A DNA stretch of 51,844 bases from Aureimonas ureilytica DSM 18598 = NBRC 106430 (GCF_000382705.1 NZ_ARQE01000015.1:10630-62473), one strand, 5' to 3'. Numbered from the stretch's first letter, positions 19,701 to 27,932 are shown. Notes: generated by a model from the letters alone, not told the origin. A program made the numbers and translations.

Positions 19701-19733
19701 CAGAAAGCCTGCGAACCCATCGAGCAGCGACAT
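16713..19733 (-). CDS. traU: DotO/IcmB/TraU-like T4SS ATPase
   Basis: At 1006 residues this matches the usual length of IcmB/DotO (about 1009) and R64 TraU. Walker A GTPGSGKSV is at 488-496, a Walker-B-like FSMDEYHL segment lies in the C-terminal half, and the late block FWFCNVPTEKSRDRICRDYNLG is typical of VirB4-like ATPases. It energises assembly and substrate transfer at the inner membrane. It lies 6 bp downstream of the TraR-like gene and overlaps the next gene by 4 bases. A long plus-strand open frame opposite it is an artefact of GC-rich codon use. Confidence 0.93.
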   Translation of the reverse strand: MSLLDGFAGFLSRSVFRKSLDGYCRLVSTENDTTFVSDDGSLASLFELDGFRSLPGPLEITESVERLRVALSAYLARPGHSIEFFFAQSPDLGHEEIARAIRQTRRNAQDTGLDLEDILEERLALLPLRLSGERCYLTLWSRPSLMTRTEGKEAGAAVSKRLQGSPSMREGQFPSLALDSLLTRHMSVSDALVREFSTQGIVLAPMTTHEALSVMRGVQNPAFLPNGKTWKGTLPGDYVRARLPSDERELTKGDISNIVWPIIARQVMTEHGEVLDQSTVRLGDYVFSGFDIVVGPEVVVEFNQLIRSVLEGEERMSWRCSIMVDSGGFQGQVFKQQYVGLFAWTAPISNMRIKNAFERLRKVDGAGDTVVRWRVSFAVWCDKSDEVKLRRHVAQLRRTVERWGNCQTDALTGDPMECVMSSTVGISAASTAPAASASFAEALAMAPIARPASPWSRGAVLLRTKDGKLWPYQPGSAQQLSWVDVIVGTPGSGKSVLLNTINLAVALSRQSGRTEENNGLLPRISIIDIGPSSSGLILMIRDALPVERRHEAVYHRLKMDGSNAMNPFDTQLCLRFPLAHERAFLVNLITLICTPDGEGKAYDGIAQVAAATIDAAYLHFCDEGAKKFGWTESHEVDAALKALGFEDDKQTTWWEVCDFLAEKGKLHEAALAQRLAVPTLSDLVLMANEETVTEQFRDMRTPTGETVMRTFQRMVTSAARDFSILAQPTRFDLSNARIISLDLADVVTTLGPQAKRQAAIMYMVARQATTADFWLDADEIRGKKLVGSFAEGARALHLRRVDNNRQMAKLFSMDEYHLTGGLGIRDQLVQDVRVGRKAGVQIILASQLLEDFDQAIQELASTFWFCNVPTEKSRDRICRDYNLGPSIKEVMRGLTGPKGDGAPVLAMMKLRSGTYVQELVNQPGPNELWALSTTAEDAALRRMLYERLGSKPARAILAKRFPSGSARGTLERRLSDLEDQGTAIDDRARQNVVQQLADDLVREVSQ

Positions 19734-19738
19734 GACGC

Positions 19739-20116
19739 CTACTGGACTTCGCGGAGCGTACCGTCGATCGACGAGCGCGCTGCGGTACCGCCGTCACCGA
19801 AGAACGTGTCGACCGACAGGCCCATGAAGACCGGCAGGGCGAGAAGGGCCGCGGCCGCCGCGCCCCACTTGAACGCCGCCACCGGCGAGGCGTTGGGATC
19901 GTGGTTGTTGCGGCTGTTCTTCCACAGGACGGTGATGCAGACGATCGCGCTGACGACGCCGCAAATGAACGAGATAGCCAGGAGGAAGTCGCCCATCGGA
20001 CCGAGGAATCCGGAGCGAAGGTTATCCATCGTGGTGCCAAAGCCTTGCTGAGCGTTGGCAGAGCCAGCGAACGCCATCATGGCGACGCTGGAGGCGAGAA
20101 CGTGAAGCTTCTTCAT
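19739..20116 (-). CDS. TraR-position small T4SS membrane protein
   Basis: This 125-residue protein has a signal peptide (to about ANA, residue 22) and two membrane segments (about 43-63 and 87-104). It is located where R64 has traR, between traQ and traU. The IcmD/DotP family of Legionella has a comparable size and topology. Homology is suggested by order and topology rather than by any decisive motif. Confidence 0.65.
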   Translation of the reverse strand: MKKLHVLASSVAMMAFAGSANAQQGFGTTMDNLRSGFLGPMGDFLLAISFICGVVSAIVCITVLWKNSRNNHDPNASPVAAFKWGAAAAALLALPVFMGLSVDTFFGDGGTAARSSIDGTLREVQ

Positions 20117-20123
20117 GAGACCC

Positions 20124-20666
20124 TTACCCTACGACCAGGCTTTCGATCATTCCGACGAACACCACGATGTTGATGGCGAGCGTGCCGCCGATGACATGCG
20201 TGATGCCCTTGCCAACAAGACCGGAGCCTGGGTGAACCGGTGCTGCGTTGAGAAGAAAAAGGCCCCGGATCAGTCCGATGAGGCCGATGATTTGGACGAT
20301 GCGCAGAAGCGCGATGACGATGGTCCGAGCGTTCTGGTCGGTCATCGTCTTCATGGCTTCGGGCGCATAGGCGAAGATCTCCGTCGGCTGCGCGGCCGTG
20401 GAGGTCATGAACAGTGTCTCCAGCGAAGCGCCCACCACCGACGGAAGCGCCAGCAGGAAGGCGCCGATCACGAGATGGGCGATCGCGGCGTTCTTGGAGT
20501 GAGCGCCGGAGGCGTAGCGGCTTGGCGTGTCGCCGTGCTGTGCGGCGACGAGGATGCCGCGGATGAGAAAGACCGTGCCGGCAATGAAACAGAACGCCAC
20601 CGCCAACGCCTGGAGAGGCGGGACGAGATCGCTGACGCGCTGAATGAAAGCGGCGAACCCCTGCAT
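20124..20666 (-). CDS. IcmC/DotE-TraQ-like T4SS membrane protein
   Basis: This 180-residue protein has about four membrane segments and a C-terminal block GKGITHVIGGTLAINIVVF, resembling the conserved Gly-Gly...Asn region of IcmC/DotE and related proteins. It lies in the TraQ position between the TraP- and TraR-position genes. The start overlaps the upstream stop by one base. It is probably an inner-membrane component of the channel. Confidence 0.7.
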   Translation of the reverse strand: MQGFAAFIQRVSDLVPPLQALAVAFCFIAGTVFLIRGILVAAQHGDTPSRYASGAHSKNAAIAHLVIGAFLLALPSVVGASLETLFMTSTAAQPTEIFAYAPEAMKTMTDQNARTIVIALLRIVQIIGLIGLIRGLFLLNAAPVHPGSGLVGKGITHVIGGTLAINIVVFVGMIESLVVG

Positions 20667-21313
20667 TAGTTGGTGTTGCCTTCGTCAGGCTCGGCGGGAG
20701 CCGACTTGGCCTTGTGCTTCTCTGCCGTCGCAACGTGGGCCGGGGCCGAAACCGCAACCGGCGTGACGATCGTGTGCCGTGCCTTGCTCAGAAGGGGAGT
20801 TTCAGCGGTCTCAAGCGGACTGTCCGGTTCACCAGCCCCCATGTCGAAGGTTGGGTTGCTTTCCGGCACTGTTCCCGTCATCGCGTCCACCACGTCACGA
20901 CGAGTGGCCTCGCTTTGAGCGTGCAGGGCACGGATATGCGTGACCAACTTGGCAATCACGCCATCTTGATCCAAAAGCTGCGTCAATTCGGCATTGAGGC
21001 GCTTGTTGTCAGCCTCCAAAGCGTTAACGCGCATGGTTAAACCTGCCACGATTTCGCCGAATTTGGCATCGGATGACGATCCTATGTCCGAGACCGCTGC
21101 ACGAAGTTCGTTAGCATACTTCTCGGAAATTTGGATAGTTTCGCTCGTATGATGGTCGTTCGTCCGGAACGTCAGATACGAAACCCCAACCAGCAAGCAA
21201 GCGCCAGCGCTTATTGCGACGGTCTGATTCCGGTTAAGCTTTGGCTTTGCCTTAATGGGTGTCGCATCCCAGCGTGATACGCTAATGTTATTCACCAAGG
21301 CCCCCCATTGCAT
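20666..21313 (-). CDS. TraP-position bitopic T4SS protein
   Basis: This 215-residue protein has a cytoplasmic N-terminus of about 30 residues, one membrane segment (about 32-48), a coiled-coil region (about 60-125) and an Ala/Pro-rich tail. Topology and gene order match TraP of IncI plasmids and IcmG/DotF of Legionella, but no diagnostic motif is visible. It is the first gene of the minus-strand operon. GTG at 21295, preceded by GGGGGGCC, is a better supported start than ATG 21313, which lacks a ribosome-binding site. About 105 bp separate it from the divergent 21420 gene, so both operons are probably driven from this gap. Confidence 0.65.
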   Translation of the reverse strand: MQWGALVNNISVSRWDATPIKAKPKLNRNQTVAISAGACLLVGVSYLTFRTNDHHTSETIQISEKYANELRAAVSDIGSSSDAKFGEIVAGLTMRVNALEADNKRLNAELTQLLDQDGVIAKLVTHIRALHAQSEATRRDVVDAMTGTVPESNPTFDMGAGEPDSPLETAETPLLSKARHTIVTPVAVSAPAHVATAEKHKAKSAPAEPDEGNTN

Positions 21314-21419
21314 TGCGTCAATATTGTGTTAGATATGCTGCTGCTCTGTTATGCACGTGCCCTGCCAGGCCCCGTATAGGTTGTTAACATACTCCCTCGT
21401 GCATTGGGGCATTATCGCA

Positions 21420-22433
21420 ATGGTAAGGTTACTCCTGACGCTCGCTTGTAGCGTCGCCGCTACACCCTTCGCGATGGCGCAAGACAGCCAGGGGTTGGCA
21501 TTGGCGGTTCCGAACAATTTGAAGCGTTTTCAGAATGTTCGTCCGGCTATGCCGTTGGGCTCGATGCAATCGTGGATCGTTTCAGACGGTCGCCAAGAAC
21601 GGGTTGCTGTGACCACGCCAGACGGGTTCACGATCGTTGGGGATCTGATCGGCCCTGGCGGACAAGACCTTTCGAGCGCGCTTCTGGCAATTTCCGGACT
21701 ATCGACGCCAATCCCACCGACGGGACCGCCGTTGGCCAGCAATCTGTCGCCTTCCCCAGTCCCGCAGCCGTCCGATTTCGTGCCGCCGCCGGCCGCCGTC
21801 CCATCTGCGTCAGCCCTTTTGCAGGCCTCGCCTGCTGCATCCCCGACCGTCTCGCCAGCCTCGCCTACCGTCGGCGCGACACCACCGCCGTTGACAATGG
21901 CCAAGGCGCAGACGGCGAGCGAGATGTTCCAGCAGGCCACGGACTTCAGCGTCTGGTTCAGCGCTGGCACCCCGAAGCCCGGCGCCCCCGCGATCTATTT
22001 CATCGCCGACCCGACCTGCCCCTATTGTGCCAAGGCCGTCGACATCCTTGCGCAGAAGGTCAAAGCTGGCGACATCGACCTGCGCGTGATCCTCGCCCCG
22101 ATCCGCAGCCAGCAGGCGGTCTATGAGGCGGCTTCTGTCCTTCAGAGCCAAAACCCCGGCGCTGACTTCCTCAGCCACGAGCTTTCCAAGACCACATCGA
22201 ACCCCAGCACCCTGAAGGTGTTGGCGCCGGCTGAGATCAATCCCGACATCGTTCGCGGCTTGCAGCGCAACGTCGAATGGATCCGGGCCAACGGCGTCCA
22301 GGGCGTGCCCTTCTGGATCTACACCACCGCCGAGGGCGGCAAGGTCGAGTTCGGTGAGGTAAAGGACGACATGCTGACCAGCGCCCTTCCCGCGCGCGGG
22401 TCCGGCCAGGTCGCACAAGGGGCACAGCCATGA
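21420..22433 (+). CDS. DsbC/DsbG-like exported thiol-disulfide protein heading the dotI-dotH-dotG operon
   Basis: This 337-residue protein has a signal peptide (MVRLLLTLACSVAATPFAMA), then a Pro/Ala/Ser-rich linker (roughly residues 100-165) and a thioredoxin-like domain with FIADPTCPYCAKAVDIL. The redox motif C200-P-Y-C203 is the same as in DsbC. It also has the cis-Pro-like GVQGVPFWIY near 298-307. It probably isomerises disulfides in exported T4SS subunits, several of which have Cys pairs. The ATG at 21420 is preferred because it gives a clean signal peptide; the frame opens at 21351. It is coupled to dotI by an ATGA overlap. Confidence 0.82.
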   Translation: MVRLLLTLACSVAATPFAMAQDSQGLALAVPNNLKRFQNVRPAMPLGSMQSWIVSDGRQERVAVTTPDGFTIVGDLIGPGGQDLSSALLAISGLSTPIPPTGPPLASNLSPSPVPQPSDFVPPPAAVPSASALLQASPAASPTVSPASPTVGATPPPLTMAKAQTASEMFQQATDFSVWFSAGTPKPGAPAIYFIADPTCPYCAKAVDILAQKVKAGDIDLRVILAPIRSQQAVYEAASVLQSQNPGADFLSHELSKTTSNPSTLKVLAPAEINPDIVRGLQRNVEWIRANGVQGVPFWIYTTAEGGKVEFGEVKDDMLTSALPARGSGQVAQGAQP

Positions 22434-23068
22434 GCTCCACCGGCTTCGGCAACGCCGAGAGCGTCCTGATGCGGGCCAGCACTTACAAGGCGGCCTACAA
22501 GATCATGGCGATCTACGCGGCCGTCGCGACCGCGGTCGCGTGCGTCGGTGTCGGCTCCGCCGTCTACCTCGCGCTGACCCGGCCCGAGCCGCGCTACTTC
22601 GCAACCACGACCAACGGCCAGATCCAGCCGCTGACGCCGCTGGATCGCCCGCATATGTCGTCCGCCGACGTTCTGAACTTCGCAGCCCGAGCCGTGACGA
22701 ACTCGCTGACCTATTCGTTCGACAACTACCGCGCTCAGTTTCAGGAGGCGCAGCAGTATTTCAGCCAGCCCGACGGCTGGAACTCATTCGTCGAGGCCGT
22801 ACAGAAGTCCAAGGCGCTCGACCTCGTTCGCAACGGTCGTTTCAACTCCAGCGCCATCGCACAGACGCCCGTCATCGTCAGGCAAGGTCCGAATGCCAGC
22901 GGTTCGTATGAGTGGATCGTCCAAATGCCGATCCGCATCACGTACCAATCGGCCTCCGAAGTCACGGGCCAGTCCAACATGGTCACGGTTCGGCTGACCC
23001 GCCTCCCAACCTACGAGACGCCCTATGGCATCGCCATTTCGCAGTTCAATGCAGCAGCAGGCGGGTAA
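22430..23068 (+). CDS. dotI: DotI/IcmL/TraM-like inner-membrane T4SS protein
   Basis: This 212-residue protein has an N-terminal membrane segment (about 25-48) followed by a periplasmic VirB8-like domain. The family blocks include ADVLNFAARAVTNSLTYSFDNYRAQF and the C-terminal MVTVRLTRLPTYETPYGIAISQF. DotI/TraM forms a periplasmic ring on the inner membrane. It is coupled to its neighbours: ATGA overlap upstream and a 1-base gap before dotH. Confidence 0.9.
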   Translation: MSSTGFGNAESVLMRASTYKAAYKIMAIYAAVATAVACVGVGSAVYLALTRPEPRYFATTTNGQIQPLTPLDRPHMSSADVLNFAARAVTNSLTYSFDNYRAQFQEAQQYFSQPDGWNSFVEAVQKSKALDLVRNGRFNSSAIAQTPVIVRQGPNASGSYEWIVQMPIRITYQSASEVTGQSNMVTVRLTRLPTYETPYGIAISQFNAAAGG

Positions 23069-23069
23069 A

Positions 23070-24119
23070 ATGGCGAGACCGACAGCTTTCGTCGCCCTTC
23101 TGACTGCGTTCACCGCTGCCCCCGCGTTCGCGCAGTCGACCTCGCCTGTCACCATGCATCCCATTCTTCCAGGCCAGACGAACGTCGAACTCTCCAACGA
23201 AAGTTCACCGATCTCTGAAGGCGAGGCAGCTCAGTCCTCTCCTCGAACGACACCGAGCCCCCAGCAGTCGCAAGCGCGAGCCCAACAGTCACGCCGCCTC
23301 CTGAACAGCCTGAACGACCTCGATCGTCCGCTGTCGCCTGAGGAGATCACGGCTTACGGGCAGTCGCTTCGCGAGCAGTTCCCGCTCAACCCGGACATGA
23401 TCCGCGACTATCGCCGCCGGCTCAACGAAAGCCAGCGCGCCGCCGCGCTCCCTCCGTCCGGCATTCGCCCGGAAGCCCTCACGCAATCGCTTCGCGTCTC
23501 GCTCGATACGCGCGGCCCGACCCCCCAGCTCGAAACCTCACCCGGCACGGTCTCGATCATCTCGTTCTTCGACCAGACCGGCGCCCCCTGGCCGATCGCC
23601 AGCTTCGTGGTCGGGCGCGAGGACGCGTTTCAGGTCTATGCGATGCAGGAGGGCTCCAACCAGCTCGCCGTCTCGCCAATGGTCGCCCACGGCTATTCCA
23701 ACCTCGCCGTCTCGCTCGTCAAAGAGGACCAGCCTCTCGTGATCGACCTCGAGACCAACGAGGCTCGTTCGCACTATCGCCTGGATCTGTCTGTCAACGG
23801 TCGCGGCCCGAATGCGATCATCCCGGCCGTCCAGACCCGCGAGCCCAAGCAGACCGCTTCCGACGAACTCATGATGGCGTTCGTCCAGGGCTCCGACATT
23901 CCCAAGACCGCCCGCAAGCTCTCCACCGACGACAGTGACGTCGCGGCCTGGCACTTCAACGGCAATCTCTACATCCGCACCAACCAGACCCTCATGGCTC
24001 CGTCATGGTCCGCGACCCTCGCAGGGCCGGGCGGCATCAAGGCCTATCGTCTGCGTCCCGCCCCGGTCGCGTTGATCTCGCGCAACGGCCAAGTCACCAA
24101 GGTCAGGATCACCCAATGA
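23070..24119 (+). CDS. dotH: DotH/IcmK/TraN-like outer-membrane core protein
   Basis: This 349-residue protein has a signal peptide (to AFAQ, about residue 22). The C-terminal half contains blocks typical of DotH/TraN, such as GTVSIISFFDQTGAPWPIASF and LMMAFVQGSDIP. The length is close to Legionella DotH (about 361). DotH forms the outer-membrane part of the channel with DotC, DotD and DotG. The start at 23070 avoids a longer reading from 23025 that overlaps dotI. An ATGA overlap joins it to dotG. Confidence 0.9.
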   Translation: MARPTAFVALLTAFTAAPAFAQSTSPVTMHPILPGQTNVELSNESSPISEGEAAQSSPRTTPSPQQSQARAQQSRRLLNSLNDLDRPLSPEEITAYGQSLREQFPLNPDMIRDYRRRLNESQRAAALPPSGIRPEALTQSLRVSLDTRGPTPQLETSPGTVSIISFFDQTGAPWPIASFVVGREDAFQVYAMQEGSNQLAVSPMVAHGYSNLAVSLVKEDQPLVIDLETNEARSHYRLDLSVNGRGPNAIIPAVQTREPKQTASDELMMAFVQGSDIPKTARKLSTDDSDVAAWHFNGNLYIRTNQTLMAPSWSATLAGPGGIKAYRLRPAPVALISRNGQVTKVRITQ

Positions 24120-25615
24120 GCGAAGAGAACGCCCCGATCGACGGACACGATGCCGGCGAGGACGCCCGGGTGGTGAACCCCGATCCCGATACGAGCCTGA
24201 CCAGCTCCGGCACGATCAACCGCGCCAAGCCGCGCCGCAGCAAGGCGCCGGTGATCCTCGGCGTCGGCATGGCCGCCCTCCTCGCGGGCGCCGTCTACAC
24301 GGTCTTCGCCCGTGGCAGCGATGGATCGGCTTCGCGAATGGTCATTGTTCCCAGGAACATCGACACGACGCCCGCAGGCCCCCAGCTTGCTGCTTCCGAA
24401 AACTACCGCCAGTCGCTCGCCAATTCCAACCAGCAGGGCTCGCAGCAGGCAGCCATGACGCCGGGACAAAGCTTCCTCGCGACGCCTGATGAGCCGACCC
24501 GGCCCGTCGAACCGCCCAAGGAGCCGATCCCGGTCGTAGAGCCGAAGCTGCCTCCCGCGAACCAGCGTCCTGTCGAGGTGAAGGAGAAGATCGTCTACCG
24601 TGATCGCTTCATCTCCAATGTCGCCAACCAAATGCCGCCTCAGCCCGAGACCGATTGGGCCAGCATCGACGCCATGGCCAAGCGCATGGCCTCACAGAGC
24701 AACGGCTTGTCCGGGTCCTGGCAGGTCGGCAAATCCAAGAACACGATCGTCATCGATCAGGAACTCTATGTCGATCCCAAGGGACGCCCGACAGGCGTTC
24801 AGGTCCGCGCGCCGGGATCGCCTCAGACCGTTCTCAATAGCAGCGGGGATCCTCGCCGCGAGACGCGCTCGCAGCGAGAACGTCAGGCCACACGCAATCC
24901 GAATGCCTCTCCTGTCGAGGCCATCCCGCAGGACACCAGCTACCAGGCCGATCTCGACACGTCTCTTCCCTACCTTTCGGTGGCTCCGACCAAGAGTGAG
25001 CCGCGCCTTCAGGTCGATAGCGGACGGCATTACGGTACAGGCGCGCCCGTGTTCACCGGCGATTATTATGCAGCCGCCGGCTCCATCACCTACGCCGTAA
25101 TCGTCAACGGCTCCGACACCGACACACCAGGGCCGGTCGTCGCTAAGGTCATGCGCGGTCCCCTCAAGGGCGCGCGTCTCCTTGGCTCGTTCAAGGAGAA
25201 CCGCGAGACCACGGCCATGGTCGTCCAGTTCGATCGGGTCGTCCTTGAGGACGGTACGAACCTCGATGCCAAAGCCTATGCGATTGACGCCGCCAAAGGC
25301 ACGCTGGCGGTGAAGTCCGAATACGATGCCCGCCTTCTCCAGCGATACGCTCCAAAGCTCGCTGGCGCCTTTCTCAGCGGGATCGGCCGAACCCTCTCGC
25401 AAACCGAGCAGACGATCGTGCCCCTTGGTCTCACAGGGGCCGGGATCGCCCGGCCTAAGCCGAATATCGAGGAAGGCCTCTACGCCGGCGCTGGCGAAGT
25501 CGGCGACCAGCTTGCCAACGAGATCGAGGACATGGGACCGCGCAGCCCTATCGTGCGCCTCAACGCCGGCAAGCTGATCGGCGTCCTCTTCACCGAAAAC
25601 GTCCAGCGGTTCTGA
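24116..25615 (+). CDS. dotG: DotG/IcmE/TraO-like core-complex protein
   Basis: This 499-residue protein has a cytoplasmic N-terminus, one membrane segment (about 44-62), a Pro-rich stretch (about 120-160) and a C-terminal VirB10-like domain. Diagnostic blocks are GDYYAAAGSITYAVIVNGSDTDTPGPVVAKV and the end LIGVLFTENVQRF. DotG spans from the inner membrane to the outer-membrane complex. It lacks the long pentapeptide-like repeats of Legionella DotG and is nearer to R64 TraO in size. The ATG at 24116 overlaps the dotH stop. Confidence 0.92.
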   Translation: MSEENAPIDGHDAGEDARVVNPDPDTSLTSSGTINRAKPRRSKAPVILGVGMAALLAGAVYTVFARGSDGSASRMVIVPRNIDTTPAGPQLAASENYRQSLANSNQQGSQQAAMTPGQSFLATPDEPTRPVEPPKEPIPVVEPKLPPANQRPVEVKEKIVYRDRFISNVANQMPPQPETDWASIDAMAKRMASQSNGLSGSWQVGKSKNTIVIDQELYVDPKGRPTGVQVRAPGSPQTVLNSSGDPRRETRSQRERQATRNPNASPVEAIPQDTSYQADLDTSLPYLSVAPTKSEPRLQVDSGRHYGTGAPVFTGDYYAAAGSITYAVIVNGSDTDTPGPVVAKVMRGPLKGARLLGSFKENRETTAMVVQFDRVVLEDGTNLDAKAYAIDAAKGTLAVKSEYDARLLQRYAPKLAGAFLSGIGRTLSQTEQTIVPLGLTGAGIARPKPNIEEGLYAGAGEVGDQLANEIEDMGPRSPIVRLNAGKLIGVLFTENVQRF

Positions 25616-25617
25616 CC

Positions 25618-26025
25618 ATGGAGGGCAACGACGGCCTGTTCGGCAAGCCGATCGAGTGGCGCTACACGATGAAGAACCCACGCCTCGCGATCTTCGACGC
25701 GAGGCTCATCTTCTTCGTGGCGCTCTTGTTCCTGCATCTCCGGGTCTGGACCGCGCTGCTCCTTGTGATCGGCATCCTCCTGTTTTGGGGGATGGAGCGC
25801 TACGGCTACCGCTTCTCGTCTTCGATCCGTGGCGTCCGGGCGCGTTTGGCTGGACCCGTCCGTCCCGCACGCCCCATGTCACGCTACCGTCACGCTGTCG
25901 ACTTCGGCTTCGAGGGACATCCGACGCTTGGGGCTCGTGGCATTCGGCAGATGCCGGTGCCGGCGCCGGAAAAGGCTGGGAGGGGCGCGTCGGCTCCCCT
26001 CCCCTCTCCTTCACCGGCCGAGTAG
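25618..26025 (+). CDS. icmT: IcmT/TraK-like T4SS protein
   Basis: This 135-residue protein has the family core IEWRYTMKNPRLAIFDARLIFF, followed by a hydrophobic stretch (about 30-60) containing LFLHLRVWT, which is characteristic of IcmT/TraK. The C-terminal tail beyond residue 85 is Pro/Gly-rich and poorly conserved. It lies 2 bp after dotG and ends the operon. Its last 15 bases overlap the 3' end of a convergent gene. In the R64 order traK precedes traM-N-O; here it has moved to the end. Confidence 0.82.
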   Translation: MEGNDGLFGKPIEWRYTMKNPRLAIFDARLIFFVALLFLHLRVWTALLLVIGILLFWGMERYGYRFSSSIRGVRARLAGPVRPARPMSRYRHAVDFGFEGHPTLGARGIRQMPVPAPEKAGRGASAPLPSPSPAE

Positions 26026-26583
26026 CGACGAGCGAACCCGCTCCTCGCGGTCGAACGATATCTGCGCCTCGTGGTGCATTCGCTCCACATCGGCGACCAC
26101 AGCCACAGCTTCCCGGCCAAGCGCCGGGCAGCTTTCCATGACGCCGATCGCCTCCAGCTCCCGTTCCATAGTCCGTCTAAAGTCGGCCGCGATAGCTTCG
26201 TGCCGGGCCTCGTGGGCCCTCACATATCGCTCGAACCGTCGCCAGGCTCCGACCGTGGCTTCATCGGCGCCGCGAGAGGAAACCCATTCGGGCAGCGTTA
26301 TCGCCGCTTCCAGGCGCACCCGAACATCACTCAGGACACAACCGTTTTCGGACTCGCGGTAGTCGAGCAGCGGCACGAATTTGAACGTCGCGGACGCCGC
26401 CCCATGCGCTCCGTTGCCCAGCGCGCGTGACGCCTGGATGATTGTGTCACGCAACTCCTCGCTGGTCCGACCTTGGATCGGATAGGTCTTGACACGCAAC
26501 GCGACACTGGGGTCTGCTGCTGATGCAGGGGGCATGGCAGCCATTAAGGCAGTGAGGCTCAAAGCCCGCGACCAACGTTGCAT
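26011..26583 (-). CDS. Exported DUF922-type putative Zn-dependent protease
   Basis: This 190-residue protein has a signal peptide (MQRWSRALSLTALMAAMPPASA). The body has the metal-site motif HEARHEAIA near residue 128, with W/R-rich flanks (WRRFERYVRAHEARH), typical of DUF922 family predicted proteases. Two Cys (ENGCVLSD and MESCPALG) could pair. The ATG at 26583 is chosen for the signal peptide; the frame extends upstream to 26772 without coding character. It may process cell envelope or T4SS proteins, inferred only from position. Confidence 0.72.
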   Translation of the reverse strand: MQRWSRALSLTALMAAMPPASAADPSVALRVKTYPIQGRTSEELRDTIIQASRALGNGAHGAASATFKFVPLLDYRESENGCVLSDVRVRLEAAITLPEWVSSRGADEATVGAWRRFERYVRAHEARHEAIAADFRRTMERELEAIGVMESCPALGREAVAVVADVERMHHEAQISFDREERVRSSLLGR

Positions 26584-26770
26584 CGAGAGACCTACGTTTT
26601 TGTCGCTTGAAGGCGTCCATTTGGGCGCTGGTATTACACCCGGACTGTAGCGTTCGACCTTCGCCCGACTATTCGAACGAGGCTTTCCTTGATAATAGGG
26701 GACCCAACCAAGGTATTCTCGTGATTGAGAGATGTCGTCTGATATTGAGGTTTCAGATAGGCGAGCGATC

Positions 26771-27515
26771 ATGCGTGATCTGTTCTGGGGGTCGGACTAG
26801 ACATAGGTTGTGTTGGAGCCGCACCTGTCAGAGAACCAACTCGGCGAGCAGCCGGACAATGACCGGCGGGTGATTTCGTACATCCTGCATATTCAAAAGA
26901 CGGGCGGTTGCTGGCGAGATGTGCCGCCCGAGTAAGGGGCCGCCCAAACGATCTACAACTGCTACCCCTGATAGACTCGGCGTCACATCTGTCAGCGTGC
27001 TTTCGCCAGGGTCGCAGCGGCAAGCTCCGTTCTGGACGAGCTTTGTCTCGACAGCAATTCTGTGAAGGCTCTCTGTTTCGCTTCTGATGGGAAAGGGGGA
27101 GTTCAGCCAAGCGGTCTGCCTCCGGCGCAAAAGCCGAACTACGAAAATCCATTGTCTGGCCGATGCTGGTGGCCGGCTAGTCGCCCTTACACTGACACCA
27201 TCAACATCGCCGACATCTTTCTGGCTCTTCCGCTTTTGGAAGCCAAGAGACCGACACAGCGCCTGAATGCGAACAAAGTCTACGATCCCGTTGAGCTGCG
27301 GACTTGGCTCATCAAGTATGACATCGTGCCAGTCATTCCGGGCCAGACCACCCGAGATACCGTCTGTCCAGTAAAATGCAGGGCCTACCGCCGCAGCAAC
27401 TTCACTGCGCGCATGTTCGGCTGGCTCAATAACTGAAGGCGCATCGCAACCCGATACCACCTATTTGGCCGCCATCGCATTGATTGCAACTGTCACTCAA
27501 CGGCTCACGTGCGTC
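26771..27515 (+). pseudogene. Decayed IS5-family transposase (old element)
   Basis: In one reading frame almost the entire transposase is recognisable: NDRRVISYILHIQKTGGCWRDVPPE near the N-terminus, then LPLLEAKRPTQRL, IVPVIPG and AYRRSNFTARMFGWLNN. RRIATRYH follows, continued after a frameshift by YLAAIALIATV. Several stops interrupt it (for example at 26798, 26804, 26924 and 27434), so it is inactive. Terminal repeats are not recognisable. It fills the gap between the DUF922 gene and the first parS-like palindrome. An apparent minus-strand ORF here is an antisense artefact. Confidence 0.75.
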
Positions 27516-27931
27516 CATTGCCTCGCAGGCTTTAAGATAGCTGCGGCCGGAACCGGCGCAAGGTTTCGAAGCAATGGTCGATGGGCGCTCCTTTGCTTTT
27601 GGCCGAGGCCGGCGCCATGAGCTTTGGTCTCAGGTTGGCGACGTAGATCGAGCCCGTCGAATTAAAAACCTTGGCAGCTGCCAAGGTTCAAAATTGGGCT
27701 TAGACACGTGCGCAAATTGAAGCCTAGGCGGTGAGCCAATAGGTTTAACCATGACCGCCCAGTATATGGTGGGACGAGCGCAAGCCCTGGTTCTCCAGTG
27801 CATAATCTTCTTCCGTGCCCGGGATCGCTGCCGCATACAAGGACGCGTTTCTCCAGTGCGGTGGCATCTCCAGTCAAGCCTACGATCGGATTGGCCACCC
27901 TTAAACCCATCTAACGACGGTAGGCATCTAG
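27516..27931. other. Intergenic region carrying parS-like site 1
   Basis: I see no convincing gene in this stretch. Its one clear structure is the palindrome at 27667-27688. It ends at a CTAG that abuts the left end of the second IS5 element. Confidence 0.5.
27667..27688. repeat. parS-like palindrome, copy 1
   Basis: A perfect 22-bp palindrome has core ACCTTGGCAGCTGCCAAGGT. The same sequence recurs at 29962 and 31248, the latter 7 bp from the parB stop. The central CAGCTG resembles the middle of RepABC-type parS sites. This is a likely ParB-binding centromere site. Confidence 0.7.
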
Positions 27932-27932
27932 G

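Noticed and set aside
26828-27460. 210-codon minus-strand open frame
   Set aside because: The plus strand here encodes a decayed IS5 transposase in one consistent frame; the minus ORF has no recognisable content.
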